Source: Hippopus hippopus
Taxonomy: Eukaryota > Mollusca > Bivalvia > Cardiida > Cardiidae
Assembly (NCBI GenBank): GCA_946811185.2
Contig: OX328108.1
Span: 39,016,357-39,080,356 of the forward strand
DNA: 64,000 nucleotides
Reading direction: 5' to 3'
Positions within the stretch are counted from its first letter, which is position 1; every line of letters starts with the position of its first letter. The notes beneath the pieces are model-generated. The model searched no databases and was not told the origin of the DNA. It was given only the letters and a program-made list of their open reading frames with translations. A program made the position numbers and the translations under genes. Shown here piece by piece: positions 52,250-64,000 of the stretch.

Positions 52250-53045
52250 TCTCGGAGAATTTTGAAATTGGGTCACTTCCGGTCAAAAAGTAGGTCACTG
52301 GGGTAAATCTAAGAAAAACCTTGTGTGCACTCTAGAGGCCACATTTTCAGTCTGATACTCATGAAACTTGGTCAGAATGTTTGTCTTGATAGTATCTCTG
52401 CCAAGTCTGAAATTGGGTCACATCATGTCAAAAAGTAGGTCACCTGGTCACATCTTAGAAAAACCTTGTTTGCTTTCTGGAGGCAACATTTACACCTGAT
52501 ACTCATGAAACTTAGTCAGAATGGTTGTCTTGATGATTTTTGAGACAAGTGTGAAATTGGGTCATGTAGGGTCAAAAAGTAGGTCACTGGGCCAGTCTTA
52601 AGAAAAACCTTGTGTGCACTCTAGAGGCCACATTTTCAGTCTGATACTCACGAAACTTGGTCACAGTGTTTGTCTTGATAGTATCTCAGCCAAGTCTGAA
52701 ATTGGGTCACATCAGGTCAAAAAGTAGGTCACCTGGTCAAATCTAAGAAAAACCTTGTTTGCTTTCTGGAGACAACATTTACAGCCTGATACTCATGAAA
52801 CCTGTTCAGAATGGTTGTTTTGATGATTTTTGAGACAAGTGTGAAATTGGGTCAAGTAGGGTCAAAAAGTAGGTCACTTGGCCAAATCTTAGAAAAACCT
52901 TGCGTGCACTATAGAGGCCATATTTTCAGTCTGATACTCATAAAACTTGGTCAAAATGTTTGTCTTGATAATATCTGGGACAATTTTGAAATTGGGTGAT
53001 GTGGGTTCAAAAAGTAGGTCACTTGGCCAAATCTTAGAAAAACCT
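52250..53045 (+). repeat. ~145-bp tandem repeat with alternating (dimeric) units
   Basis: Units mark at 52314, 52459, 52603, 52748, 52893 and 53037 (aaaaaccttg). Units 1, 3 and 5 share actctagaggcca; units 2 and 4 share gctttctggag and gattttt.gagacaag. Confidence 0.85.
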
Positions 53046-54730
53046 TATATCATGGCCTTGTGTATGTGGTTGCGTCTATCCGTCCATCTATCCATGCATT
53101 AACTTTTCCTTCAAACATCTCTGAAACTACCGAACCAAGTTTTTTTTAAACTTAACAGAAATGATCCTGCTAATTATCCTCTTCAAAGTTCTTCAAAGAA
53201 CCTGATTCCAGCAAAAACACTGGTTGCCATGGCAACAAAACTGAGAAATATTGAATCTATCAAAACCTTCTTTTATGAAACTATGAGGCCTGTGGCTACC
53301 AAATTTGGCATGCAGCTTTATCTTATAGACTTCTATCAAGCATCTTCAAGTTATAGCCCTGGCGTCAAAATTGGCTTATTCCGGGAGGTCACAAGTTTTA
53401 CATAGGCTTATATAATGAAAACTTTAAAAAGCTTTTTGTTTCTAACCATAAAGCTTAGGGCCACCAAATTTGGCTTGTAGCTTTATCTAGTGGACATCTA
53501 CCAAGAATCTTCATATTATAGCACTGGGGTAAAAATTGGCCATGCCCCAGGGATCGCAAGTTTTACATGGTTGTATATAGTGAAAACCTCAAAAATCTTC
53601 TTGATCCTAACCACAAGGCCTATGGCTACCAAATTTTGCATGCAGCTTCATTTAGTAGACCTCTACCAAGATTGTCTCAACTATAGGCCTGGAATCAAAA
53701 ATGACTCTGCCCAGGGATCACACATATTACATTGGCTTATAAACTGAAAACGAAAAAGAATCATCAGGGGTATCTTTCACTAAACTGTGTAGATTTACAC
53801 AATTTTTTTGGGATTGAATGTATACACATACGATCCCTGCTTTATCTAACAACATGAAGTGGTTTAAAGTTATGCAAAAACTTGCTGAAATCGTAAAGGT
53901 TTGCAGTTCAGTGAAACTTGTTTTCAGACTTAATGCTTGCTTACAAAAACTGTGTATGCAAATTTCGTGCGTACGCAGTTTAGTTAAAGGTGTCCCTGGT
54001 TCCTAACTGAAAGATCTAGGTTGAATAAATTTTGCATGTACCTTCATCTAATGGACCTGTAGCAAGATCATTAAAACTATAGCCCTGGGGTCAGTCCTTG
54101 GGTAACACATTCTACAAAAGGCTCATAAAGTGAACTTTCAAAATCTTTTGTAGTATGTGAAAATGATGAGACTTAAGTTTTTACACAGATCAAGGGAAAT
54201 AACTCTGTTTACTTGTGACAGATATTGTTACGATTTACCTCCATTAATCATATGACTGCACTATGACATAATTAATGTTGGTTATTCAAGTTTTTTAAAA
54301 GATCAGTTTTCAAAGAGAATGATTTATTTCTTTTTAAATAGTTTAGTTGCATATTTAATATGAAGTAAAATTTCTGTCATTCAGTTTTTTGTTGCAGAAC
54401 TTTACCATTCATGCCCTTGAAAAATTGTTTTCTAATGCTAAGTTTGGAAATCTTCTTGTCAAGTCTTTGATATTTGGTATGAGTAATACTTGATAAGACC
54501 TGCTTGAATTCACTGATCAGTCAATCAATATCATCTTTGTATTTGAAAAAAAAAAAATGATTTTTTTTTAGGAGGGGTGGGGAGGCTAGGCTGCTGTTTT
54601 TTCTATTAAAGCCTATTGCTCTACAGGCTTCTTATAATTTATGTCTGTGTCAGTGCCAATTAAGTTTATGATACATTTATTTGAAAAGGAAGTGGAGTGG
54701 TACAGGGCCATTATGGCCCTCTTGTTTTAA
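53046..54730 (+). repeat. Second tandem-repeat module and 3' end of a Helitron-like element
   Basis: Irregular ~165-bp units with gg(c)ctaccaaatttggcatg(c)ag; the element closes with GGGCCATTATGGCCC then TCTTGTTTT (54708-54728), like 60080-60098. Confidence 0.6.
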
Positions 54731-54789
54731 TGCTGTATAGTGTAGAAGCATAAAATTTCATAATTTGCCTGGATTTCTCTTCATGAAGT

Positions 54790-54995
54790 TAACCGTAAAG
54801 TACCTTTTACAACTAGTTGCCCTTGTCCCAGTGTAGATCAAGATCAGACTACACTTTTTATGCAGTCTGATTTCTGATCTACTCTGTCCCCATTGCTCAA
54901 TTATAGACCAAAGGAAACTTGATGTCCCAATTAGTTTGGTCTTATTTTGAGACTGAAAATGTCTGTTGGGTTTATTCCACGCTTCAAAGGTTAAC
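54790..54995 (+). repeat. Family B copy
   Basis: ccagtgtagatcaagatcag palindrome, TTAACC at both ends. Confidence 0.6.
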
Positions 54996-55016
54996 CTTTA
55001 TAATACTGAACCTGGA

Positions 55017-56289
55017 TTAACTCTTTACCAAACAACAAAATTTTAGACTTGTCTAAATTGAAAGCAATTGCAGACGACAATTTCAATATGACTCAAATGA
55101 TGGAATTTGTTTTTGATAGGTTAGAAAACATTGTGGGAAAAGGAGAAAATGCTGGTTACCAGCATTTTCTTCTTTTCCCACAATGTTTTCAAAAGGCTTC
55201 TTCCTCAGGGGGTCGTTAAAACTCGTGATTGTGTGGCAATGGGTTAAACTGCTTTTGCACAAAACATGCACTCTTATCGTGGACCTACACTGTCTGCTGC
55301 TCCGTCAGATATTCTGACAAAATCTGTGTCTTTTTCTTATTGACTTAGATGTCCTTTTCATTTATCTAGCATAAGGGTGAACTTTACCACACAGTCCTGA
55401 TATTTTGGGTACCCTGAGCAACAAGGCTATTCAAAACATGATGGAAAAAGGAGAAAATCCTGGTAACCAGCATTTTCTCCTTTTCCCACAATGATTTCTA
55501 CTCTTTCCAGGACAACTTTGCCCATTTGGATCACATTTGTCTTCTGCAATTGCTTTCATTTGGACAAGACTAAAACTTTGTTGTTTGGTAAAGTGTTAAG
55601 GAAACTGGATATAGCCAAGCACCAGTTGTCACAATTATGGGGTTATTACAGTGTAGGATGCATTCTGATCTATCTTAATCCTTACTCAGGTAAATAAATA
55701 GAATACATATTTCCAATGAGCACAAAATCTCAGAAAATTTTGCCATTGCAATGATCTTTGGCAGGAATATCTCACAATACAATAGACATTATAGATCAAA
55801 ATCAAGCTGCATACTTTCCAGTCTGATCTAAATCCACACCACCCACAAAAATACCTATTTTTGCACTAACATGATTAGTTTTACCATACAATTCTCTATG
55901 TGAACAACCATGCAGAAAAGAGCATTTGAAAACATTGCGAGATTGACAGAAAATAGTGTTTATTCCAGCAATTTCTTTCCTTATCCACAATGTTTTCAAC
56001 CCTTTTAAAGACAAAAAATATTATGACTCGAAGCAAATAAAATTTGTTACCTGCAAATGCTTTAAAACTTTTACCACACAATCCCGAGTTTTAACGACCC
56101 TGAGGTAGAAAGCTTAGGAAAACACTGTGGAAAAAAGGAGAAATGCTGGTAACCAGCACTTCCTTCTTTCCCTACAATGTTTTCTTATCTTTTACAGACA
56201 AATCCCATTACTTGTGCCACATTTAATATGTCCTTTGGAAATGCTTCCAATTTGGATCTATCTAAAATCTTGTTGTGTGTAAAGAGTTA
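55017..56289. repeat. Four family A copies
   Basis: 55017-55247 (-, well preserved), 55380-55599 (+), ~55870-56066 (+, poor), 56066-56289 (+). Confidence 0.7.
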
Positions 56290-56978
56290 AACAGATTACT
56301 GTTGCCCTATCTAGAGAAATTTGAAATCCCAGTTGCTGTGGAAACAGAATAAAAATAGTAGTATCAAAATCATGAAATTTGTTGTGGACTGGTTTGAAGT
56401 AAAAGTTTAACATATAAATTAGAAAAAGACAAGGGTTGCTCAATTGAACTTTTAGGACTTATGAAATACTTCAGGTAAGGGGAACACATACTGAATGTCT
56501 AATTTTTGCTAATTAAAGGCCATCTAGCTGCCAAAGGTGAACAATTTGGGACTCAGAATGTAGGAAAAATTCTATTAATACTATTTCGAATTTTCTGTCA
56601 CTTGGAGAATCAAAGGACTCAAGGTCCTGGAAAGCGGATTTGTGCAGTAGCATTGAGCTGCAATGTGTTTTGATAAAAGAAAATAACATCATATGCAACA
56701 TGTGTTCATATAATCATTTAATGGAGTTAGCAAGGGCAAGAAAAATCAAAGTTGTTCTGCTGGGCTGGCCGTGCAGTAACTGTTATTCTATTACTTTTTA
56801 AGGAGTGGTAATTTGATCCGTCAATCTGACGCAGTCTTTTGCTGGTATTAGATTTCGGACTATATGTATACACATGTAGGACCGTATATACAGTAGTGAT
56901 GAAAGTGAGATCGAGGTATATTAGCTAAAACTGAAAGTAGAATGAGTAGCATGAAAGCGTGTATATCAGTATATATTT
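56290..56978. other. Host sequence, nothing recognised
   Basis: No feature supported; TSD ATATTT at 56973-56978 belongs to the next element. Confidence 0.4.
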
Positions 56979-58121
56979 CAGGGGTGTGCAATTTGGGAAT
57001 TTTCCCACTTGACCACGGACAAGTTGGACTGAAATTTCTACTTGTCCGCTGTTAAAGTTTACTTGTTTAAAATAAATAGAGTTAATCAGTGTTGTATTGA
57101 AAATCTATTTTGATGAATCTCACTCTGCAGTCATCTGCTCTTAAAAAAACAAGATGGGTAAAAAAAGAAGTTGCATGTTACTTTCTCTTACTCAGGGAAC
57201 CAGGTTCAGAGCGACAACTGTCAACCTGATGGCCAGTAGAATTTTCATTTCACTGTCAGTTTCACACACTATAAGCTTTCACTTTTTGTTTTAAAGAAAG
57301 ATTTATGTAATTTCACTGTTTAAAGTTATTATTAAAGCCTAAAAAGACAGTTTGAAATACCTTTGATCGGACGATGTCAAACCCGTCTTTATTGTGTCAT
57401 GGGTTTTCGTGTTTTTTGCATCAATCTGTGTTTCATGCCTCTTAATTTTTGGAGTGGCATTTACACATGATTAGACTTAAATTTGTCAATTAGGGTTGCA
57501 TTTAACTTCAAATCTATAATTTTACACTCGATAAGAACCCTTAGGCTGAGGTCGTATCTGCGTACTACGGAAACATTCTACAAACACGATAGTAGTGTAT
57601 TGGAACTACCATCCTGTCTACGTCAGTAAAAGCAGCAAATCAGCTATCCTTAAACACAGGCTTGCGCTTTGCATCATAGTCTCTGTCTCTCTGCCCTTTA
57701 CATTTATGCTTTTCAGGATCTTTGAACCACCAGATCTAACAGCGAATTTTTCTGTTTGGTGTAATAAAAATCCCTTTGCAACTATTTTACCAGGCACCAT
57801 ATTTGCTACAACACCGCATATTTGGCTCGATACGGCCAATAGATGCCATGTTTTTCTGTAGCAACTGCCTCAAACGAGAGGCCTCTTACGGGTAAAATAG
57901 TTTGTAACGTGAGAGTGTCTAGTCCCTATTTATATGAAGTATAGACGTGGATTATGCAAAAGTTGAAATAAAAAAAGCATTTGAGGATCGTCATTGATAT
58001 AAAAACGGCATTTTCTTATTATGTATGGCGCCGAAATTCACAGGCGCTCTGGAAAAATCTACTTGTCCGCCGGCAAAAAGTCCCGAGTCGGACAAGTCGG
58101 GCAAAGGAATTCCGCACCCCT
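56979..58121. mobile_element. CAGGGGTG-ended DNA transposon, ~1.14 kb
   Basis: CAGGGGTGTGCAATT and AATTCCGCACCCCT ends, flanked by ATATTT on both sides (56973-56978, 58122-58127). Subterminal acttgtccgc and ggacaagt motifs match the style of 34123-34646. No transposase frame recognised. Confidence 0.7.
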
Positions 58122-58433
58122 ATATTTGGTTCAGGTCAAACTGATAACAAAGTGCAGAGTGAGCGCGCAGGCGTCGTTACGCTTGATGTATTTGGTTCTG
58201 GTCAAAATGATCACAGTAAGTGGATTTGCTGTTCAAATCCGCTAAAAATGACCTGTAGAACTAGGACTAAATTTGGCACTGGATTAATATGGCTGACCAA
58301 ACTCTAACTCTTTTTCAGACTCATATCCACATCCTTATTCTAATTGGTACAAATTAAATCTGACAGCAATATGACCCTCAAATGGTTTACTTTTGGTCAC
58401 AAAAACCAAAACTTTTTTTCCTCCGAACACTTT

Positions 58434-60098
58434 TTTAGCTCACCTGAGCATGAAGTGCTCATGGTGAGCTATTGTGATCGTGCTGTGTCCGGCATCCATC
58501 GTGCGTCATTCGTCGTGCGTTGTCAACTTTTACCTTGTATACACTCTAGAGGCCACATTTTCAATCTGATTCTTGTGAAACTCGGTCAGAATGTTTGACT
58601 TGGTAATATCTCGAATGAGTTCGAAAATGGGTCATGTCGGGTCAAAAACTAGGTCACTAGGTCAAATCTTAGAAAAACCTTGTGTACGCTCTAGAGGCCA
58701 CATTTTCAGTCCGATACTCATGAAACTTGGTCAGAATGTTTGCTTGATGATAACTCGGACGAGTTTGAAAATGGGTCATGTCAGGTCAAAAACTAGGTCA
58801 CTAGGTCAAGTCTTAGAAAAACCTTGCGTACGCTCTAGAGGCCACATTTTCTGTCCAATACTCTTGAAAGTTGGTCAGAATGTTTGTCTTGATGATATCT
58901 CGGAGGAGTTCGAAAATGGGCCATGTCAGGTCAAAAACTAGGTCACCAGGTCAAATCTTAGAAAAACCTTGTGTACGCTCTAGAGGCCACAATTTCAGTC
59001 CAAAACTCTTGAAAGTTGGTCAGAATGTTTGTCTTGATGATATCTCTAACAAATTTCGAAAATGGGCCATGTTGGGTCAAAAACTAGGTCACTAGGTCAA
59101 ATCTTAAAAAAACCTTTTGTATGCTCCAGAAGCCACATTTTCTGTCCAATACTCTTGAAATTTAGTCAGAATGTTTGTCTTGATAATATTGCAGATGAAT
59201 TCAAAACTGGGCCATGTGGGATCAAAAACTAGGTCACTAGGTCAAACCTTTGAAAAACTTGTGTATGCTCCAGAAGCCACATTTACAGTCCAGTGCTCTT
59301 TAAAGTTGGTCAGAATGTTTGTCATGATGATAGCTTGGATGACTTTGAAAATGGGTCATGTCAGGTCAAAAACTAGGTCACCAGATCAAATCTTAGAAAA
59401 ACCTTATGTAAGCTTAAGAGGCCACATTTTCAGTCCAATAATCTTGAAATTCGGTCAGAATGTTTGTCTTGATAATTTCTTAGACTAGTATGAAAATGGG
59501 TCATGTTAGATAAAAAACTAGGTCACAAGGTCAAATCTCGGAAAAACCTTTTGTACTATAATTACAATCCAATATTCTTTAAACTTTTGTTAGAATGTTT
59601 GTCTTGATGATATCTTGCATGAGTTTGAAAATGGGTCATGTGGAATAAAAACTAGGTCACCAAGTTTGATCCTTGAAAAACCGTGTGTACGCTCTAGAGG
59701 CCACATTTTCTGTCTAATAATCTTGAAATTCGCTTTGAATGTTTGTCATGATAATATCTTAGACTACTATGAATATGGGTCATGTTGGATAAAAAACTAG
59801 GTCTCTAGGTCAAATCTCGGAAAAACCCTTTATACACCCTACAGGCCACATTTTCTCTCAAATACTCATGAAAGTTTGTCGGAATGTATGTCTGGATAAT
59901 TTCTTCATGTCAAGTAGGCCGCTGAGACAAATTCTAGAAAAAGCTTGTGTGCACTCTAGAGGCCATATTTGTAAGCCCAATACTAATGAGTGTTTGTCAG
60001 AGTGTTTGTCTTAATATCTCTGAAGAGATTGGAAATGGGTCATGTTTGATCAAAAGGCTCAGGTGAGCGACTTCAGGGCCATCATGGCCCTCTTGTTG
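58434..60098 (+). mobile_element. Helitron/pearl-like element with ~145-bp tandem units
   Basis: Starts TTAGCTCACCTGAGCAT..GTGCTCATGGTGAGCT, then about nine or ten units (aggtcactaggtcaaatctt, aaaaaccttgtgtacgctct), and ends CAGGTGAGCGAC..GGGCCATCATGGCCC TCTTGTT. Units are close relatives of 52250-53045. Confidence 0.7.
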
Positions 60099-60214
60099 AT
60101 ATTTAAGAAACTCATAAACTATTTTGAAAATGATAAAACGGGTATTTATTAAAACTGTGACACCAAGCAGAAGAGCATTGTGAGCTATTGCTCAAACTCA
60201 ATAAAAGCTATTCA

Positions 60215-60370
60215 CTTATTCATGAATGCCCAGGGGTTCACTTGTGCTAGTCTAGGGCCTTGGAGTGTCTTGCCTAAGGACACTTCCACAAAAACTCAGA
60301 GCCTTGATTTAGGATCAAACCCAGGGCTTCAAAGTTTCGAATCCTAAACCATCATTACCTTGCAATGCAA
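60215..60370 (-). repeat. SINE fragment
   Basis: tgtcttgcctaaggacactt and aggatcaaacccaggg resemble the body and B-box region of tRNA-derived SINEs in reverse. Confidence 0.45.
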
Positions 60371-60390
60371 TACCCCTTATTGTAAAATTG

Positions 60391-60880
60391 TTAACCCATA
60401 ACCAAACAATCCAATGTTTGCACAAAGCTTTTGAAAACATTGTGGGAAATGGAGAAAATGCTGGTAACCAGCATTTTTCTCCTTTTCCCAGAATGTTTTC
60501 TACCCAATTAGAGAGTCCAAACCTCATTTGTACCAATACTAAATTGGTCATTCCGCAAATGTTTCGATTTTGGAAAAAGTCTAAAATTTGTGATTTGGAA
60601 AAGGGTTAACAAGAAACAGAAAGTGATTCCTTCATCTAAGGTTAACTGACAATAGGTTGTTCAACCTTTATAAGAAATTCTGTTTGTGAAAGACCCAGAG
60701 GAAGAAAGCTTTTGAAAACAGTGGAACAAGGAGAAAATGCTTGCAAGCATTTTCTCCTTCTTCCACTATGTTTTCTACCCTTTCAAAGACAAACTTGGTC
60801 ATTTTGGCCAGATTTAATTTGTTCTTTGCAACGGCTTTTAATATGGATGTATCTAAGATTATGCTGTGTGATATAGAGTA
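60391..60880. repeat. Two family A copies
   Basis: 60391-60608 (+) and ~60656-60880 (+). Confidence 0.7.
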
Positions 60881-60902
60881 GATTTTGTTTTTTTTTTTGT
60901 TT

Positions 60903-61190
60903 GTATGGTGTTTAACACCTCTACATTATTCCAGTTATATCATGGCAGCAAATGCACCTACCCATGCTTACTTAGAGTTTCTCTTACCAGTACTTTCTCA
61001 AGCCACTGCTTGCTTTCCCACATAACCATCATTGGAACAATGATAAAAGGTGTGAGAAGAATGAATCATGTTGCAATGACTATCATCAATCCTCAGACAG
61101 AAATTCGCTGAGTTGGGGATTTGAACCAGCAAAACCCTTGTTTCAAGGCCTCTGTGCTGCTGACTGAGCTGATGGGCTTGGTGATAAAAG
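60903..61190 (+). repeat. SINE-like repeat, uninterrupted copy of the Polinton target
   Basis: Collinear with the reverse complement of 14543-14668 plus 1120-1311; the insertion point corresponds to the ccactg|cttgctttccc junction near 61005-61012. The last part (ggggatttgaacc, gctgactgagctgatg) resembles a tRNA head in reverse complement. Confidence 0.7.
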
Positions 61191-62599
61191 GGTAATAGAG
61201 TCCAAACTGTTATAATGATGTGTCTAGTATCTAAGAAACTTTTGTATTATACAAAAAAACCATGCATCAAGACCTGGTACACTATTTTTCATACTTTATT
61301 CCTTACCAAACGATCCCATAATTGCATGACTCTGCAGAAGTAGAAGTTGGACACTATTTACAGCCAAGGAGAGAATGTCAATCAGTATTTTCTACTTTTC
61401 TCACAATGTTTTCTTCCCCTTTCAAGGTTAGTTCCTATCATTTGGCCAGATTTCTTATGTCATCAATGTGGGCTTATGTACAATGTTATCAGTCAGGTAG
61501 AGCTACATGCAAGGAGCGGAATTGAGGTGAACTAATGGAATGTAAAGGGCAGCTAAACCCTTTTCCAAACAACCATTATCTTGTTTAAACAACCCTGATG
61601 AAGAGGACTTTTAAAAACATTGTGGCAAAAGGAGAAAATGCTGGAAGCCACAATGTTTTCTACCTCTTTACAGAAAGCCTGCATTCTTTCAGCTGCATTG
61701 AATTTGTTTTCTACAAAATGCTTTTGATTTGTACTGCTCTAAAATTTTGTTGTCTTGAAAAGCATTAACAGCGTTGTTCCAAGTAACAGCCGATTTAGAT
61801 ATGGACAGGTCCAAAAATTTAGTTTTGAGATAGAGGGTAAAACAGTGTTGATAAAAGGTCAGACTATATGGAACTATTCTGAATCTACACTGTTGTGAGA
61901 TAAATAGAGAGATAGGCCTTGAATTTCAGGTATTTGTGTCTTCTCTACTGCCTGAAAATGTCTCTTTTTATTTAAATTAGTGGACGAAGGGGTTTAATTC
62001 TTTACCAGACAAAATTCTAGAGTGGTTCAAATTGAAAGCATTAGCAGGTAACGAAATAAATATTGCTCAAAACATAAAATTTTGTCTTTCATAGGATAGA
62101 AAACATTGTGGAAAAAGGAGAAAATGCTGGTAACCAGCATTTTCTCCTTTTTCCACAATGTTTTCAATAGGCTTCTTTCTCAGGGTTGTTAAAACTTTGG
62201 ATTGTGTGGTGAAGGGTTAAATGATATATCCCGTTCCTTTTATCACTCAACAGTTTGGAAGGTTCTGTATACACTTAAAAAGATTAAAACAAATATGTCG
62301 GGATACAGATGGCTTACAGGAAACTGAGAGTAGATTCTGTATCCCAGGTTACATGATAAACAAGTCAAGTGGTTCTTGATGTTGAAAAAAATAATAATAA
62401 AAATAAGTAAAGTGGAAAATGTTGAAATAAATCCATGTATCTAAACTGGGATAAAAATAAATTCTGTCAGAGGGAGAGAGAATTGTTTTCAAGCAGTTTT
62501 CTTTATCACAATGTTTTTTAAAGTCATCTGCTGATGGTGAAATTGCTTAAAAAGAATGAAAGGGTTAGATTTTTTTTTTCCCACACAGGTACCATGTTT
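61191..62599. repeat. Host sequence with three family A copies
   Basis: ~61300-61430 (part), 61550-61770 (+, central loop shortened), 61994-62220 (-, 227 bp, well preserved), and a family B-like fragment near 61850. Confidence 0.65.
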
Positions 62600-62816
62600 T
62601 AACCTTTAGGCTGCCAAGTGTGACTCAAGGACCTTTTGCGGACAGTGTAGATCAAGATCAGACTGCACAGATCATGATGTCTGATCTTTGATCTACACTG
62701 TCCAATAAGGAGATATTGTTTTCCGAAAAATATTCCCTTGAAATAGCAAAATTTGGGTTCATACAATGGGCTTGAAAGTTTCATTTCACTTATTTAGCAG
62801 GCTACAGGCTAAGGGC
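62600..62816 (+). mobile_element. Family B MITE
   Basis: ttaacctttaggctgcc, ggacagtgtagatcaagatc palindrome, and a gcaggctacaggctaagg end. Confidence 0.7.
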
Positions 62817-63489
62817 TGATGGAAATTTTTGCGATTTCGAGAATTTGAAAAATTTGCCAACTTTTCTGTTCGCATATTTTACTACAAGTATATCAACAAA
62901 TAAAGAGTGTCGTGAATTCGCAAATATTTCCGTACGCAAAATGTCCGTAATTGGTAATTTGCAAATTCTTTATGACACGCATATCCATGTATATCCACAT
63001 TTAGTGATCGACCTAGTTTTTTGTCCAATCAGAGATCAGTATTTGGCGAAATTTTCTTCATCTAAAACCCCATAAAATTTCATTTGTCTGAAATAAAAAG
63101 AGCTGTTCCGCGTGAGTTGTATGAATTGTACCAACTCCGACGAAATTGTCATAAGGATATCCTGCTCGGCGGAATGCTCATGAATTTGTTCCCGTCTCGT
63201 GCATAAACATGCAAAAACTACGAAATTCTACTTGGGCCACCATTTTTTGGTGCAGATGTAACAGCTTGCTTTTGCCCACTTCTTGCAATTAGTATTGGAA
63301 AAAAAAAATAAAATAGGACTGGTGAAAATTGTGGATATGCTTATCTGAGGTCTTATTGACAGGGCCCACTTATGACAGTAATGCATAAGGGTTATTACTT
63401 ATGATTGATACCTTGTGGCACTTGTTCACACCTTGGCAAATAGATTCATGGTGGATAATCCTTTTGTTTTACTCATTTGCATTTTACTA
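62817..63489. other. Host sequence, nothing recognised
   Basis: Short exon-like A/T/C-rich frames but no support. Confidence 0.4.
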
Positions 63490-63493
63490 TTTT

Positions 63494-64000
63494 TAGCTCA
63501 CCTGAGCACGAAGTGCTCAAGGTGAGCTTTTGTGATCGCCCAATGTCCGTCGTCCACAATTTCTTTAAACATCTTCTCCTAAACCACTGGGCCAATCTTG
63601 ATGAAACTTGGCAGGGATGTTCCTTAGGTGAAGCTCTACCAAAGTTGTTCAAGAGATTAAATTCCACCAATAACTGTGTTTGCCATGGCAACCAAAGGGA
63701 AAAAAATAGCAAAATCTTTGAAAATCTTCTCTGAAACTTGAAGGTGTAGAGCTTTGATATTTGGTATGTAGTATCTCCTAGTGGACCTCTACCAAGTTTG
63801 TTCATATGATGCCCCTGGGTTCAAAACTGGCCCCGCCCCAGGGGTCACAAGTTCGAACATAGGAACAAAGACGGAAAACTTTAAAATTCTTCTTTTCTGA
63901 AACTGGAAGGCGTAGAGCTTTGATATTTGGTATGTAGCATCTCCTAGTGGATCTCTACCAAATTTGTTCATATGATGCCTCTTGGGTCAAAACTGGCCCC
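63494..64000 (+). mobile_element. Helitron-like element, truncated by the window edge
   Basis: Starts TTAGCTCACCTGAGCACG..GTGCTCAAGGTGAGCT like 58434, but the tandem core differs: ~190-bp units with tagagctttgatatttggtatgtag, the unit at 63747 repeated at 63914. Confidence 0.65.

Noticed and set aside
57595..57861. 88-codon frame inside the CAGGGGTG element
   Set aside because: No transposase motif, and an equally long frame exists on the opposite strand.
58591..59488. Several open frames in the 145-bp tandem units
   Set aside because: They repeat the same peptide per unit in changing frames and end at unit indels; repeat-derived.

Overview
The window looks like nuclear DNA of a mollusc, most likely a bivalve. 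It is AT-rich, gene-poor and crowded with small non-autonomous transposons, tRNA-derived SINEs and Helitron/'pearl'-like elements carrying ~145-152 bp tandem repeats, a style familiar from bivalve genomes. No species-level marker was seen, so the organism is an inference from repeat style.

The main object is a complete-ended Polinton/Maverick (virus-like self-synthesising transposon, adintovirus-type gene set) at 1312-14542 (13,231 bp). It begins AGTAGTATAGGG, ends with the inverted copy of that sequence, carries terminal inverted repeats (TIRs) of about 1.5 kb (left) and 1.37 kb (right), and is flanked by a perfect 6-bp target duplication GCCAGT (1306-1311 and 14543-14548). It sits inside a SINE-like repeat whose uninterrupted relatives are at 60903-61190 and ~42500-42660, so the empty site can be read off.

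Inside, reading rightwards, are a broken piece of protein-primed DNA polymerase B, the A32/FtsK-type packaging ATPase, a 328-aa SPKK-rich H1-like basic protein, a fragmented small core-like gene, two in-frame ORFs (195 and 94 aa) separated only by a TAG, a DDE integrase with chromodomain, a small membrane protein, the minor capsid (penton-type) gene with one frameshift, a pVI/pX-like protein, the double-jelly-roll major capsid protein, a Cys/His-rich 148-aa protein and an adenain-like protease. A CCHC zinc-knuckle gene runs leftwards. Each TIR encodes its own copy of a 101-aa protein, transcribed outward. Integration, packaging, maturation and major capsid genes look intact. The polymerase is clearly dead, so this copy probably depends on another element for replication.

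The most unusual signal is a set of histone-mRNA-like stem-loops (6-bp stem, TTTC loop, covarying stems): five downstream of the TIR gene in each TIR and one 28 nt after the major capsid stop. AATAAA is absent at these 3' ends. Together with the SPKK-rich protein this suggests histone-style 3' processing or histone mimicry in the element.

The remaining ~50 kb (14549-64000) is mainly host repeats: about 35 copies of a ~229-bp TTAA-flanked foldback MITE (family A), a second TTAA-flanked family (B), palindromic families C-E, two CAGGGGTG-ended DNA transposons, a hAT-like element, a Tc1/mariner-type MITE, a decayed mariner-type transposase, a ~5.6-kb inverted composite repeat (26.85-32.43 kb), tandem-repeat Helitron-like elements, and SINEs. 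Two candidate host exons were seen (29338-29520 and 42985-43242), the latter with an in-frame TGA.
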